Positions 1-12,215 of a stretch of DNA of 64,000 nucleotides are shown piece after piece. The notes below the pieces were generated by a model, which was given only the letters and a program-made list of their open reading frames with translations, was not told the DNA's origin and searched no databases. Position 1 is the stretch's first letter. Every line of letters starts with the position of its first letter. Source of the DNA: Acheta domesticus (taxonomy: Eukaryota; Arthropoda; Insecta; Orthoptera; Gryllidae). The stretch spans positions 116,594,416-116,658,415 of the forward strand of contig JAHLJT010009436.1 in assembly GCA_031308135.1 (NCBI GenBank). The letters are read 5' to 3'. Made by a program: the position numbers and the translations under genes.

Positions 1-1100
1 AATGACAAAACAGTGCGGTAAAATAGTATTTAAATGGGAAAAATACATGGGAGTCAATGTGGAGAAGAATTATCGAAATAATTATCTTAACTCAGGTAAC
101 CAGGGAAAACGTTAAAAATGTAGTACTTTTAGGAAGCCTGATGTCTGTTTTCTCCACCACATAATGATATCTTCCTACAACACAAACGTTGGGATAGTAC
201 ATTATTCAGTGCAACATAAGAAAGGTCTGAATGCAAAGATGATTTGAAGGATATAAAAGGTAGTGACAAAATAAGTCAAAAAAAGTTCATGAGAGTACGA
301 AGGTAGAGAAAAAAGAGAAATGTGAACAGAGTAAGTGGAGCAAGACTTGAGAAAAGGACTAGAATGCAACAAAGAATATAACAAGACAAGGTATGGGATT
401 CAAAAGAATGATCTATGATGAAAATAAACAAGAAACGAGAGAAAAGAAGCAAAACCGATCGGAAGATACAAATACACAGATATGTTTGTCTTCTGCATCT
501 TTATAGCAGATAGCTGTCATCTGTAAGACACACTAACAATTCCTCCAAATCATGTAGGACGATGATTTTTATTTCTCTAATCATCCTCTCAATCACATTC
601 GCAGACAGACGACGAAAAATATAGGTTTCTTTTTCAGTATAAAAACACACGCTGCAACACATTGTCGCCACACCGTTCACTTGAAACAAGCGACTATTTA
701 GCACGGTTATTGACTGCAAATCTCCTTTTCACGGTATGACCCCGTTAACGGTCTTACTTGATAGTATTTGAAGGTCCTTTTTTAATGCATTTATTACAAG
801 TCATAGTTGCAGGTCGATCACCCTATCCAAGAGTATTTTTCTGAGAAAAAAAAAGAAAAACCTTTCAAAGTAAAATCACATATAACGACACAAATCAATT
901 AAAATACGAGTCTATTTGTGGAACTTGTAGGGACAATTTGTTTGCATTTGTTAACAAAATAGATAAGCCCTGAACAATGCGTACAGCACACCACTTTTTT
1001 TTTTTTTTTTTGCATTACCTTCATTTTACAAACCCACCGGACATTTGCGAACGTTTGCGTTCACCAATGGCAGACACCAAATGAAGAGACCAAAATAGTA
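1..1100. other. AT-rich non-coding spacer
   Basis: AT-rich DNA with scattered stops in all frames. The + strand is purine-rich at about 200-480. A T17 run sits at 995-1011. I see no gene or recognisable repeat. The short open frames here have no domain-like composition. Confidence 0.6.
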
Positions 1101-1109
1101 GTCCTGGCG

Positions 1110-1245
1110 TCAATGCAGGCGGCGGAGCGCGCATGGAAGGCACGTGTGGACAGCGGTTCGGGGCGGGCGGAGGCCGGAGAAAATAGCTCTCGCCCCGGGC
1201 GATGGGAGCTCAGGGGCAGAGGGGGCGGCGGAGGCGGCATTATGA
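1110..1245. other. GC/CpG-rich island
   Basis: This short GC-rich block contains several CpGs and GGCGG/GGCGC runs in AT-rich flanks. It ends in a (GGC/GGA)-rich stretch at 1216-1240. It is open in some frames only because of its composition. It could be a regulatory or unmethylated CpG island; no promoter motif is seen. Confidence 0.5.
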
Positions 1246-1476
1246 ACTACCGGCTTTCAACGCGATCTCCCCACACAGGGAACCTCTTGTCAAACAGGGA
1301 ATTCTTCTCTTCATTAAATTTTGCAATCTATTCCTTCAACGCAAATTATATTTTAATACTGAAAAGATCTTTCATACATGTTAATATAAATTTCTCTTGC
1401 TACACCTTTATACCAAGCCGTTTGTATACCATTCTGAATTTCACGGCCTTCCAGTTTTACTGTTCCATTCCTGTAC

Positions 1477-1635
1477 CAGGGCTTGATTTCCGGCGGAACG
1501 CGACGGAACGGCGTTCCTGTACCTTGGGAATAAATATTATATTTCATTATAAAATATATAACAATTTCTATTAAATTAACAATTAATTTGGGGCGCGTTC
1601 CAGGACCAAACGTTTTGTAAATCAAGCGCCGCCTG
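1477..1635. mobile_element. Putative non-autonomous hAT-like MITE remnant
   Basis: The segment starts CAGGGCTTGATTT (1477-1489) and ends AAATCAAGCGCCGCCTG (1619-1635). The ends are inverted complements apart from a 4-nt insertion. The interior has GGAACG/CGTTCC-rich ends flanking an AT-rich core. CAGGG-type termini are usual for hAT elements. No convincing 8-bp target duplication is visible, so the class and ends are tentative. Confidence 0.4.
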
Positions 1636-1649
1636 TAACTATACTTTCG

Positions 1650-2029
1650 GTTTTCCTGCTTTCTGGGTGTCATTGTTTTCCTTCTGGCCTTGCCATTACT
1701 CAGACTCCAACACCCGTTACATCGCTGCAACATCTCCTTCAAAATTGCCTATTCTAAGATCTCTTCTCTTTAGTTCCCTTCGGCGCCCCAGCGGTCAGCA
1801 AAACTACTGCGTGGCTGCAACTGCACGCGACAGCGGATGCGCCGCGCGCCGCGGCGCTCTTCACATCGCATTCCGCTCCCGCGGTGCCGCGCCCCGCCCT
1901 GCGCTCTCTGTCTGATTTACGTACATTTGTTTAAGCGTTATTAATTCCAGCTGGTGTCCGCCCTCAGGTTTATTCTGCATTACAGATATTTGAAATTCAA
2001 TAGGCTAGAGCCTCCGGCGATGATGCGCA
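1650..2029. other. Spacer with a small CpG island
   Basis: Mixed sequence. A GC-rich core at about 1790-1912 contains repeated GCGCCGCG-type motifs, and the flanks are AT-rich. No gene or known repeat is recognised. Confidence 0.45.
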
Positions 2030-2600
2030 GATCGCATACTCTGTAATTGCCTTTGCTCACAAACAGCGCGTTTATGCGCCGCGCTGATGCGGGCTTTGTG
2101 AAAAAAAGTGACGAGAGCGCCTAGGCCGGCAATTTGTGGAGTTTCGTTCGGCGTCGGGAGCGCAGGGAATGGAGTAGCTGGTGCGGAGTGGCGTGATGCG
2201 GTTTAGTGGCACTCAGTCGTAGTGGGCCGGAAGGGTTGAACTGGCCGGGCAACAAGAGGGGATGAGGGTGAGGAGACGGCGAGATTGAAAGCGGGAGCGG
2301 CGGCGTCAGTGGTGGAGGCGAGGGCGGTTGCGGGAGTGGGTGGGGGTGGGGGTGGGAACGAAGGGGGGGGGAGCGGCGTTTGGGGATGATAGAGACGCAA
2401 AGGCGTGGCTGGGGTGAATCCGAGCGCGGTAAACCAGCGGCGACGGGGCCGGCGGCGGCGAGGATTCGGCGCGTCGGAAACCGATTAGCCGCACCCATCG
2501 ACCCCCGCGACAGCTGCGACGTCTCCCAGCTGCGGACAGCACCGGCTTGCTGGCAGGACACGAGGCCACAGCGCTGGGCTTGAGGCGAGAAAGTGGACAC
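2030..2600. other. Large GC/CpG-rich island with G-rich runs
   Basis: GC-rich for about 570 bp. The + strand has (GGTGGG)-type runs and a G9 tract at 2330-2375 that could form G-quadruplexes. Overlapping open frames on both strands are compositional: they are proline/serine-rich on the minus strand, with no domain. No TATA or splice structure supports an exon. Confidence 0.5.
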
Positions 2601-4724
2601 GCCGGCTAGGAAGTGCGAGGGAGAGTGAAAATGGAAAAGGAAGGACACTTGTCAAGAAAGAAGTAAGGGGGTGTTGCAAAAGGAGAATCGGAAAGGAAAA
2701 TTACGAGAGAAATCTTAGGAGGATGGAAAAGTGTCTGAATAAGTTGGCATGAAAACCGAAAATGCATAACAGAACATATCGCGTACTATAATGCGAAGAA
2801 GAGGTTCAAACATTGCAAGTGAGATGAAAAGAATGCGATGTCAAAAAGAAGAATTTTGAATCGTAAGAGGCTGGCAGGTATTCAAATGTATATTTCAAGA
2901 TCATTATAAGGAGAAAGTGAAAAACCGATATTGGAGAAATTAGAAAGAAGTGATAATTTGCAAGTCTGAAATAACATTTGAATTTGATTTCGAAAAAATC
3001 AATACTAGTTTCATGACACTATGCAACAAACTACTTCGATGATCAGAAATGAAGAAATGACTTTTATTTTGCTGAAAGATGATAATAGTACAGGGGTATG
3101 AATATAAGGGGGCACAGAGAGAAAGCATTGGTCAGCCAGTTTCCTTGACCAGCAATGTTTTGGACAAGGAGGATGTCTCCAGCTGCGATTGCGAACATGA
3201 AAAGGGGTGAGAATGGTGCAGGTGAAGTTCGGCAGCCCGCACATCTCATGACTGCCGAGAAGCACTTTGAAACGCGAAAAAAAATTAGGGGATATTAACT
3301 TTAAGAATAAATGCTTCGTTGACATTATTAGAAAAATAATTTCAAATTAGTATATATTTTCAGTTTATTTGTCTAAAATATTTTACATCACATCTAATTA
3401 AACTCTGTACTAAACAAGAGAATTATTTTTTATTTGCTGAGCAGGGCTTCTCCAAAACCGTATTTTTCTCAAATTGCCAGTTTTCTCAGTCATGTCTTCT
3501 CAATATAATTGCAGTATTACGCATTAAAACTATTTATATTCTGCAGAAAGGTTTCTTCCTCCAGATTTTTAGGGGCATTGTTCAGAGTGTAACAAGTGCA
3601 CTGTCATTCGAACAAAAGATTCTTTAAAGAGACTGACACAACAAATGTGCAGAATGTACTCTTACGTGTTCATGTTCGTGACACAGTTTTTTTGTCTACC
3701 TGTTTCATAACACCTGCATTCGTCACTCATGTGGAAGAATAGCTAGTAACGAATTGGAGCGTAGAGCGCATATAACTTTGTTAGGATATAATACGAGAAG
3801 GAGGGTAAGGAGTAGGAAGAGGATGAGGAGAAGAAGGATAAAGAGAATAATAATAGTAAGAAGAAGGAAATACGAGGAATACATTTTGGCTAGCATTTGT
3901 AGTATAAGAACTTTCTAGTAAAAAAACCCTAGGTAAAGACACATAGTACGAAAATCAACAGTGGCTACACAAATGAAGAGAAACCCTTCAGAGAGATATT
4001 TTTAAAGGTATTGTTTCAGAGATTATTAAAACTGACAACTCAATTCTTACGCACGCATGAATGCTATGATGTCTTTAACACAAGAAAATGGGGACTGCAA
4101 AAAGACAAGATGGTGACGAAAGAGCCAAAAAAATCCGGAAAGGTTAAATGAAAGAAAGCCTAACTAAACGACTCATCATGAGACAAGCCTGGTGGTTCGT
4201 AAGAAGCGAAGGGGCGGGCATCATGACCGGCAGACTCACGACGCGGGCAGCGGCAACAGACGGGGCGTGGCTCGGTGTGGCGTAGCGAAGCCGCTCGTGC
4301 AGTGGCTGGTGGAAAACCACGTATACGAACTGGTCAAAATATTTTATCGTTATTCACTTAAAACCAGGATTAAGTCACTACTAAATATTCAAAGAGCTTC
4401 GATGTATCTGAAAAAAAAAACAGTGACAGAAACTGTGAAGATAGCAAAATTATTTTTTAAACTAGTGAACTAGTAAACAGCACAAACTTTCTCGCATAGT
4501 TTTTGATTGCCACGTAATATCATGATATTAACTGAACCAGCAAAAGTGTTTCCAATCATCACAATTTTATCTTTGACGCTGCAATTCGAAATGAGGTCGG
4601 TTTAGCACTGTATTCATTTAACCCTTACACATCCAGTCTCAGAGATATAACTTTTCCGACATATAAAAGTAAAATTAAACATTTACATTTGTAATATTCA
4701 AAAATACAGAGTTCAACGAAAATA
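2601..4724. other. AT-rich spacer with purine-rich + strand
   Basis: Non-coding. The + strand is strongly purine-biased over 2600-3250, and a near-pure purine tract lies at 3793-3880 (GGA/GAA/AAG motifs). A small GC-rich patch lies at 4190-4300. No gene, tRNA or recognised element is visible. Confidence 0.55.
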
Positions 4725-4992
4725 GGACCTGCGCTATTGCGTACTTTTTTCTAACCAAGAGAAAATTTGAATGAACAAATTTTCAACGATTTTTGAGAAA
4801 ATTTTGGAAATGCTGAAGTTTCGCATCAAATACCCAGGAGTGAAAATATATGTTTCAAACTCAAAATGTCGCGACAGTAGCCAAATCAATCGAGGAATAT
4901 CAATATCGCAAACATTCAGTCTGCGGTTTAGCCTAGTGCTGTTCACAGATAGTCAGAGGGACGGAAGGACAAACTGTTTTGCCATAAACTAG
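4725..4992 (+). mobile_element. Unclassified dispersed repeat family, copy A (diverged)
   Basis: This matches the family seen best at 31.4-32.7 kb. In order it has a TTTTTGAGAAAATTTTGGAAATG block, a TACCCAGGAGTG block (compare AGTACCCCCAAA), a CAATCGAGGAATAT block (compare CGACCGGGGAATAT), TAGTGCTGTTCACAGA, and a degenerate GGACGGAAGGAC segment. It has no coding capacity and is heavily diverged. Confidence 0.5.
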
Positions 4993-5869
4993 TTTGTAGA
5001 TATCAATGACCCACAAAACTGGATTCTGGCTACACAGAGTTGGAGGACGTGATTAACTACAAATAGGAACATGCATATCTACTTTTTGAGCATCAGAGAC
5101 TCACATTACTTTTTTCTGCCGAAAAATCGCAGTTTTTCACTCCACTACATAGCTGCCTATACTACGTAAGTAGTATACAAGAATGTAAAAATTCCAATAT
5201 TAAGCCCCAAATTTTAATCGAGTCTCGATCTTTCTTGACTGCTCGATTTCACTACTTTATATTTATCAATCATTTGACATTTTCTAAATAAAATCTTCTT
5301 TTCCCATTGGTTGCGATACCTTAGACAACACCGTTCCATCTGCCGCACCGTTAACTGTAAGGTCCTAGGATTCCAGTTCCGACGGTGGCGAATTTTCGAA
5401 CTAACTACGAAGGCCGATCAATGTCAACCACCGCCTCAAGGAGAACTCTAGCGGCCGCCTGCTCTGATTGGTTAATTTCCGTCATTTCTTCGATTAATAC
5501 CAGGTGACTGTCGGAGCAGTACCCTAACAAACGTGCCATGGACCGCGCACTATTTTCTTCATCCTTATGCCCTCTTCTCCCCCTCCCCAAACACTGACAC
5601 ACGCATATGCCGAGAGTCCATTCAGAAACTTAAAGCTTGGCCCTACGGAGGAGGTACTTCACTAGGGGAGAGACCTGAAGATGGAAGCCCCTCAAGTCGA
5701 TATGTAGGTTCGTGACGGATCTCATGTTCCAACGCAGGAGGAACATCGCTAACTCGCTGGTTGTAACATGTATTACACTTACGGGATTAACGACCTCAGG
5801 AGTCGACGCACCCGGGAACCACGCTCACTCAACTTCCCGCCTTTTGTCCACGTGTCGGGGGTGTTGGCG
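4993..5869. other. Spacer, nothing certain
   Basis: Mostly AT-rich. At 5360-5390 there is a phrase with a weak resemblance to a decayed tRNA-type B box, which is not enough to call a SINE. Moderately GC sequence at 5400-5870 leads into the next island. No gene is supported. Confidence 0.45.
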
Positions 5870-6180
5870 CACAGTGCGGCGCGGCGGCGGGAATTAAAAC
5901 CGGTGCGGCGCGCGAATTAAGCGGCGCGCGCGCCCTGCGGAGCGAGCCCCTCCGCAAGAAATGCGGCGCGCGTGCGGCGCGCTTTCGCGGGGCGCGCGTT
6001 TCTCTCGGCGAAGCGGCTGCGGGGCGGCGGCGCGGGCGGCGGCGAGGGCGGGAGCGGGAGCGGTGGGGGTGGGGGCGGCGGGGGCGGCGACGGGGACGGC
6101 GACGGGGACGGCGGCGGGGGCGGGGGCGGCGGCGGGGGCGGCGGCCCGGAGCGCGATGAGGCCGTGGGGACTGAGAGCGA
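5870..6180. other. Very GC-rich CpG island with G-quadruplex potential
   Basis: This is one of the most extreme islands. GCGCGC-rich DNA at 5880-6010 is followed at 6018-6150 by (GGCGGC/GGGGGC/GGGGAC)n on the + strand. Many closely spaced G4-5 runs make multiple G-quadruplexes plausible. The glycine-rich (+) and proline-rich (-) open frames are translation of this simple repeat, not genes. Confidence 0.55.
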
Positions 6181-6539
6181 GAGAAATACGGTGATGGATC
6201 CGATGCGGCTAGCGATGAAACGTGGTGGACGTGAGGGTTTTGCTAAAGTGGAAAGGCTTACCCGGGCGATATGGGATTCAAATGAGCAATGCGGCAATTT
6301 CACGATGTGATATACTTTGTTCAGTCACGCGAACGATTATTTTAACACTAATTTTTGCGATGTGTTATCGAAGGGGCGTGCTCGGTGAGCCTCATGAAGA
6401 AATGAATGTCATTCATTTCACGAACATTGTGCTGGGGTTACAATATTCTCTATTTTACTACGAACATGCTCGCAGACAAACTTTTTGCACATTTTTGTAT
6501 AGTATTTTTACACTCTCGGTACGGAGTAGAGAGCTAATT

Positions 6540-7330
6540 ATGTAATGCTGCGCGAAAAAAACAGCGAATTTTCAGCAGAAAACTCATTACAGGGCCCAGG
6601 TAACGAAAAAGTGGATAAATCCAGTTGCTAAATTTAGTGGGGGGGGCAATCCTCTAACACGTGGTGTAGAATCCATGTAGTGTGGGTTCTTGACACCGAA
6701 AAGTTTGTCTGACCGTCTGCCTGTCCGTCCGTCAGTATGGCCGGCCACCCGTCTGTGAACAACGCTAATGGCTAAACCGTTCAGCCGATTTTCTTTGTAA
6801 CTGATACTCCAAAATCGATCTTGCTGATGTCGTGGTCCTTTGAATTTGAAACCAATATTTTAATTTTGGGAGTACTTTACACGAAGCCCCTGAGACATTT
6901 TCAAAATATTCAAAAAAATGGCTGCATCGTTTTTGATTCAATTGTTTTGAATAGTGATTTTGATAGTTTAAGAGAATTATTTAGAGCCGTCCATAAATTA
7001 TTAAACGCAAATTTCGAGTACTTTCAATACCCTCTCCCCCTTATATCGCACTTCCCTATCTCTATGTAACGCAGCATAACGCTGCCTCAGACTCCCTTCC
7101 TCAGCCTTTAGCGTTACGTAATTTATGGATGATCCCTTAGGTCCCGTGTTCGTTAAAAAACGATTTTCCAAAAATGGCAAAAGTTCAGTTTTTCCGGAGT
7201 ATTCCTACAAAGAAAATATGAAAGATAGAGATTTTTTCCTTTAATCAAATCTGTTTCTTAAAGATAAATTTTAAAGCAAGGTCAGTACAATTTTTCGAAA
7301 AATTGAGTTGTTTTCCTGTAATTTTGCGTG
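6540..7330 (-). mobile_element. Unclassified dispersed repeat family, copy B
   Basis: Reverse-orientation copy. The 3' end (TGTAATGCTGCGCGAAAAA at 6542-6560, read on the minus strand as GCGCAGCATTACA) is followed by the GGACCC-type block, a CCGTCTGCCTGTCCGTCCGTC segment, TGTGAACAACGCTAATGG, and CTAAACCGTTCAGCCGATTTTC. Then come the AGTACTTTACACGAAGCCCCTGAGACATTTTCAAAAT block and the TTTCTTAAAGATAAATTTTAAAG block. It closely parallels copy E at 57.7 kb block for block. There is no ORF of substance. About 100 bp at 7040-7130 look unrelated and may be an insertion. Confidence 0.65.
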
Positions 7331-8559
7331 AAAATACGGGCGATCATCATCCGCTGGACTCAAGCGTGAATACTAATCATAATGTGATAATGACCGACAG
7401 TCACCTAGTATGTCATAGTTGCCTATGTCACAGTTACTGTTGGGGCAACAGGCAACTGTGCCATAGTATTACGTGTAAAAAAATGTCTAAGGTGTAGTGC
7501 CACAATATGACATAGTGATAAGGTGTAGTTTGCGCAACTGCCATTCGAGGAACAAGGTCGTGTCCGTATAGGATGGGATGTGCCAAAGAGTCGGTAGGGA
7601 AGGAAGTGATATCCCCAAGCACGTGAATTCAGCTGTGCCGACTTTGAGGAGGAAAATTTTTTAGTATTTTCATTGTACCAGAAGAGGTTTATTTATAATG
7701 GTGAATTAAATTGTGTTTGGATGAAAATTATCATTTGATATGAATGAGCAATTATAGAATAAAATGCAGAGGAAACTGGAAAAAAACTGCCGCAATTTCA
7801 GTCGTTCCTCGCAAATTCCTGTACACAGAGAAGCAATGTTAGCGCAGGTTATTCGCTATATTAGGTAGCGGCGTCTGTGGTATGAGAGACCCGAGCACTG
7901 ACTCCTACAGTCTTTTGTTAATTAAAATGCCAAGAGTCCAGGGTCAGCAGCCAAATCGTCAGAGAATAAAGCCGGAAGTCTCAAAAAGTGAGAGTTTTTT
8001 TTTCGGAAAAACTGAAACAAGATTAAAACAAGAAGAGCTTGAGGGAATATAAAAGCAGACGCAAATAAAAATTTATAACTCGAGATGCAAAATACTCTGG
8101 ATTGGAATAAATTGGTTTGTTACTAATACATTTTATAGATACTCTTTTAAAACCTGTTTACGTCAATGTAAGGAAGAAGGGAAGTACTTTGAGTTCATAC
8201 ATCAGTTTAATGCGTTGACGTGAAAACTGTATTATAAGTACCAATTATTCACCGTTGAAGAGTAGAAAAGCATATTGGAAATCTGTATAAGCACCCATTG
8301 TCATTCCCACATCCACGAAATAAACAAATTTGAACGAAGGTGAAAAATTCACACGTCGTACGACACATTTTTCTCGCTTCACGTCAATGAATTGGTTGAG
8401 TCATATGACATAAATATTGGTCGTCACAAGAAAGAGCGCCCTACATTCTCCCTTTGCATGATGAATGCTAGTTACGATGGGATTACCTCGTTTCCGAAAT
8501 TCTCATTTTCATCGACTCCGGCACATGAACTTCGTTGAAATTCATAGTCCCCGATCCCA
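7331..8559. other. AT-rich spacer with small hairpins
   Basis: Non-coding. The stretch at 7400-7530 contains repeated GTCATAG / CAACTG phrases. These can form a hairpin at 7433-7461, pairing CAGTTACTGTTG with CAACAGGCAACTG. No element class is assigned. Nothing else is recognised. Confidence 0.45.
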
Positions 8560-9425
8560 GGCTTTAAAGCGAAAGGCAGGAGCGTCCCCAGCGACGGAAC
8601 GGAGGGCAAAAGAACCGGAGACGTTAACCCGTTTACGCGCGCCCGTGAGCGCGGCCCGCGGAGACTGATGGAACAAAGGGCTCGGAGGTGGCGCGGAGAG
8701 GAGATGAGGCCAGGGGAGAGAATGGGGTCGCCGACAGGTGTGGGTGGCTCTAGTCAGTGTTTACGCAGTGAGCGAGGCTGGAGTCGGGACCGCGACCGGA
8801 GAGGCGAAGCTGTAGCGTGTGCCCGTAACGTGACAGTCGAGATCACTAAAATGGCTGTGGACCGAGCAGCAAAACGGAATATCTTGGTGGAAGGGGTGGT
8901 GAGAAGAGGGATGCAAAGAGAAACAGCAGAACCAGGTATTGCAAAGAACTTAAAAGGTAAGACGCACGCCTAACATGTGAATGTGAACAAGGATGGAAGA
9001 AAACATCTGATCGGGAGCGATGAACAATAACGATGGATCGACGAATAAAACAAAGTGAAGGCACACAGAGGCCGAAAGCAAAGGTAGAAGCGTACACGGA
9101 ACGGTGTGATGAGTGGTGAGAAGCGCCGGTTTCTGGTGCAGGAGGGGCGTTTGCGAGACGTAGTTGGGCTCCGGATGAGACAGCGGCGGAAGGGGAGACA
9201 CCTGGAGGTGCGGGCGGAATCGCGTGTTGTGTGGGGGAGGAGGGGGAGGCGGGAGCGAGGGACGAACTGCGCCGACGCGACGCTAATCCGATGAGCGAAG
9301 CAACGGGATCCGGGTACCCGCGAGCGCCGCCGCCGCCGCCGCCCGTCACGCCTTCCGCTTCCGCTCAACCCACACAGCGGGCTTCCGCGCGCAACCGCTC
9401 CCTACCGGGGCACCTGCACAGCAGC
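8560..9425. other. GC-rich, purine-skewed island
   Basis: GC-rich sequence with a purine-rich + strand over about 8660-9260 (GGAGAGG, GAGGCGGG motifs). It ends in a (CGCCGC)n patch near 9325-9345. Several overlapping frames are open, but none carries a recognisable domain or codon-biased protein. Confidence 0.45.
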
Positions 9426-10679
9426 GAAGTTTACTCCCATGCATCATACACTACTGACGAAATTCATTTCATCATTTGTTTAGCTTACTCAAGAAAGCAG
9501 GATGGAACATCATCAGTGACGTACCAAGAAGGAAATGCGGCAATGGATACTCTTTAAAGCACATGTTCTTTATTTTGTTTTATTCACTTTAGCTCATTCA
9601 ACATTTTCCCGAGTAGGTTATAGCAAGAATACAAGACATATGTACACATTTAATGGCATTTAGGGAACTACGTAATTATTTACACAATGTACTTAATTTA
9701 ATAGAATGTGCTAATTTATATGTTAATAGAGCCATAATTTTACATTGCCAAACTAACACAAATATGAAATTTTTTGGCAATTTTTTTAAAAAATTGAATG
9801 CCTGATAACAAAATGCATAAAATCCTTTTTTAAGTTCAAAGTTCAAAACCTCGCGGTATGTAAAATGAAGGGTAGAAACATTGCAGTTCCAAATTGACTT
9901 GTTTAATGCGCTTTATCAAGTATATTTCAAAACGTTATAAAATTTCATTTCTATATTTTTTACACAAAAAGAACTCACCAAAATTAAAAGTTGTTATAAT
10001 ATTGTTACATCGCAATTGAAACGGTAAGCATTCGAATATGAATCGATCCTTATCTGGGCGAATGTAAATATAGTTCGTAGCAAGTCTCGAAGGTCATGCT
10101 GGTCTGATTTGAAGGAAATATCAATACAGGTATTTCGAATGTCGATATCTAGGTGTTCCATCTTCACGGTGATATTTGTGCTTCCCCAACTCTGAGTAAT
10201 ACATTCAAATCAATCAATATCGTCACGCGATGAACTTAAATAAACCCAAAAAATGTATTAATTAAAAATATCTAAACCTCATTAGGAATTTAAGCTATCA
10301 AGTCTAATGTGAAAAAATATAATTAATAAATTTTGTAAATATTATATATTATTGTAACTCAATTAACACCTGTGGTAACTCAAAGTTCTAACAAAGAAAT
10401 ATATATGATTAATTTAATGAATTTTTCATGTTTCTTTGTTTTCCTATCACGAGAGACGGCGTGACAAACCTTTGTACAATTCTCTAAGATAAAATTTTAA
10501 TGTAAATAGAACTATTTTATTCAATCGTCAACGATTAATTTCAGAAAAATTGCTTGACCACTCTTCAAAAAGATCGTGAACTTTTGACTGAGACGAATGG
10601 ACGTTTCCACTGGTTAATGAGTCCTTCCTAACGAGCCAGTCCCTGCCCGTCCTCAGAAGCTCCAATTTCTCTTTCTGAA
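9426..10679. other. AT-rich spacer
   Basis: Very AT-rich, with homopolymeric A/T runs. No gene, tRNA or recognised repeat. Confidence 0.55.
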
Positions 10680-11300
10680 TCCGGCGGCGTCCGCGCCCTA
10701 GCTCCGGCGCCGTGCGCCGTGCTCTGTGCTCCGTGAGCCGTTCGCCGTGATCTATGCGCCGTGCTCGGTGTGACGTTCTCCGAGAGCCGAGCTCCACGTA
10801 TCGTGAGCCTTGTAAGCCTCCCTCCGTGAGCCAGCTCCGTGGTTCGTGTGCCATGCTCCGAGCGCCGAGCTCCGTGCGCCGTTCCCCCATGAATACTGCT
10901 CCGTGAGCCTAAATCCGTACTCCGTGTTCCGTGCTCGAGCGCCGTGCTCCGAGCGCCGTGCTCCGAGTGCCGTGCTCCGAGCGCCGTGCTCCGAGCGCCG
11001 TGCTCCGAGCGCCGTGCTCCGAGCGCTGTGCTCCGAGCGCCGTGCTCCGAGCGCCGTGCTCCGAGTGCCGTGCTCCGAGCGCCGTGCTCCGAGCGCTGTG
11101 CTCCGAGCGCCGTGCTCCGAGCGCCGTGCTCCGAGCGCCGTGCTCCGAGCGCCGTGCTCCGAGTACCATGAGCCATGCTCCGTGAGCGTAGTCCGTGCGC
11201 CGTGGTCGGTGCGCGGTGGTCCGTATAGCGTGATCCGTAAGCTGTGCTCCTTGCGCCGCATGCTCCCGAGTGCTCCATGCTCCCTGGGTACTCCGGGCGC
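10680..11300. repeat. 14-bp minisatellite GTGCTCCGAGCGCC with degenerate flanks
   Basis: The core at about 10931-11163 holds about 16 tandem copies of a 14-bp unit, nearly identical. Single-base variants include GAGTGCC and GAGCGCT. Degenerate units extend to about 10700 and 11290 (CTCCGTGAGCC, CTCCGTGCGCC and similar). Because 14 is not a multiple of 3 and no unit phase contains a stop, every frame on both strands is open and the peptide period is 14 residues (42 nt). The long RSTALGAR/CSERRAP-type frames are therefore products of the repeat, not genes. Confidence 0.9.
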
Positions 11301-11964
11301 CGGCCCCGCCCCTCCGCAGCTTTTCTGCTGGCCAGCCCCGCGCCGCAACCCCGCGCAAAGGTCGCGAGTTCATTGGCCGAATGGCGTGCGCGCCGCACAG
11401 CACGCACTTCAATCCACGCGAGGGAAGCTGGCCATGCGGTGACCTGGTCAAGGTGTTCATTTTGTTGAGCAAACTCTAATCTCCTCAAAACGTTCCATAA
11501 GTTGCTAATCAAATTATATATTTTCTATACAAATATTTATTTTAAAATATAATAATATTCGAATTTTAACGGAATTTTGCCGTATGAACACTTGCAGCTA
11601 TAGTCTCACACGGCAATTGTGAAGTTTGCCAGATGAAATTTAGGGAAGACAATGTTGTTTCTCACTGTGAGAATCAGGAAGAAGCCATTGCAGGTCTCTA
11701 CGTCTAATTAAAGTGCTTCAATGCAATCATCACTCCAACAAATAATTTTTACCTAAAAAACTATCAGTCCGCAAACTACCCTTGAACATTACCAGAACGA
11801 GCACATTCGAGAATCGAGATAAGTTGTGAACATTCATAGATCCCATACAGATAATATTCTTCATTCAAACTTTTCGTAAGATAAGATGGTAGACGAATCA
11901 TTCGCGTTTTCTCGAAGAATCTTCTATTTATTTTGGTTTTACGCCCGTTTTGTTCCCGAATTTC
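11301..11964. other. GC-rich edge followed by AT-rich spacer
   Basis: CpG-rich to about 11420, then AT-rich. No gene or named repeat is recognised. Confidence 0.5.
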
Positions 11965-12215
11965 GACCACCGCCTCCTCGCCGCCCCGCCTCGCGAGCGG
12001 CCGCTCGCCCGCCCGCCGTCCCGGCGCGCGCTTCTTCGGGCGCTGAGAGGCGCCTGGCTATCGATCTCTCTCGACTATTCGTCGCCAACTGTAAACAGCG
12101 CTTCGTCAAAGACGGTACTCGGCTGCAGCGCTTGCCGAGACAAGGCGTCTTATTCCTCGCGAGAGTTTATTTCAAGCTGCTGCTCTCGATTTCAATCCCG
12201 CCGTGCGCATTCAAG
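11965..12215. other. CpG-rich island
   Basis: GC-rich with CGCCCGCCCG runs at 11970-12050. It then grades into mixed sequence with a few TCGCGAG/CTCGATTTC motifs. No exon structure. Possible regulatory island. Confidence 0.45.

Noticed and set aside
5341..5395. Possible tRNA-like B box (AAGGTCCTAGGATTCCAG)
   Set aside because: No box A, cloverleaf or SINE body around it.
10628..11512. 294-codon minus-strand open frame and several overlapping frames over 180 codons
   Set aside because: They are translations of the 14-bp minisatellite, which has no stops in any frame. No start context, domain or splice structure.
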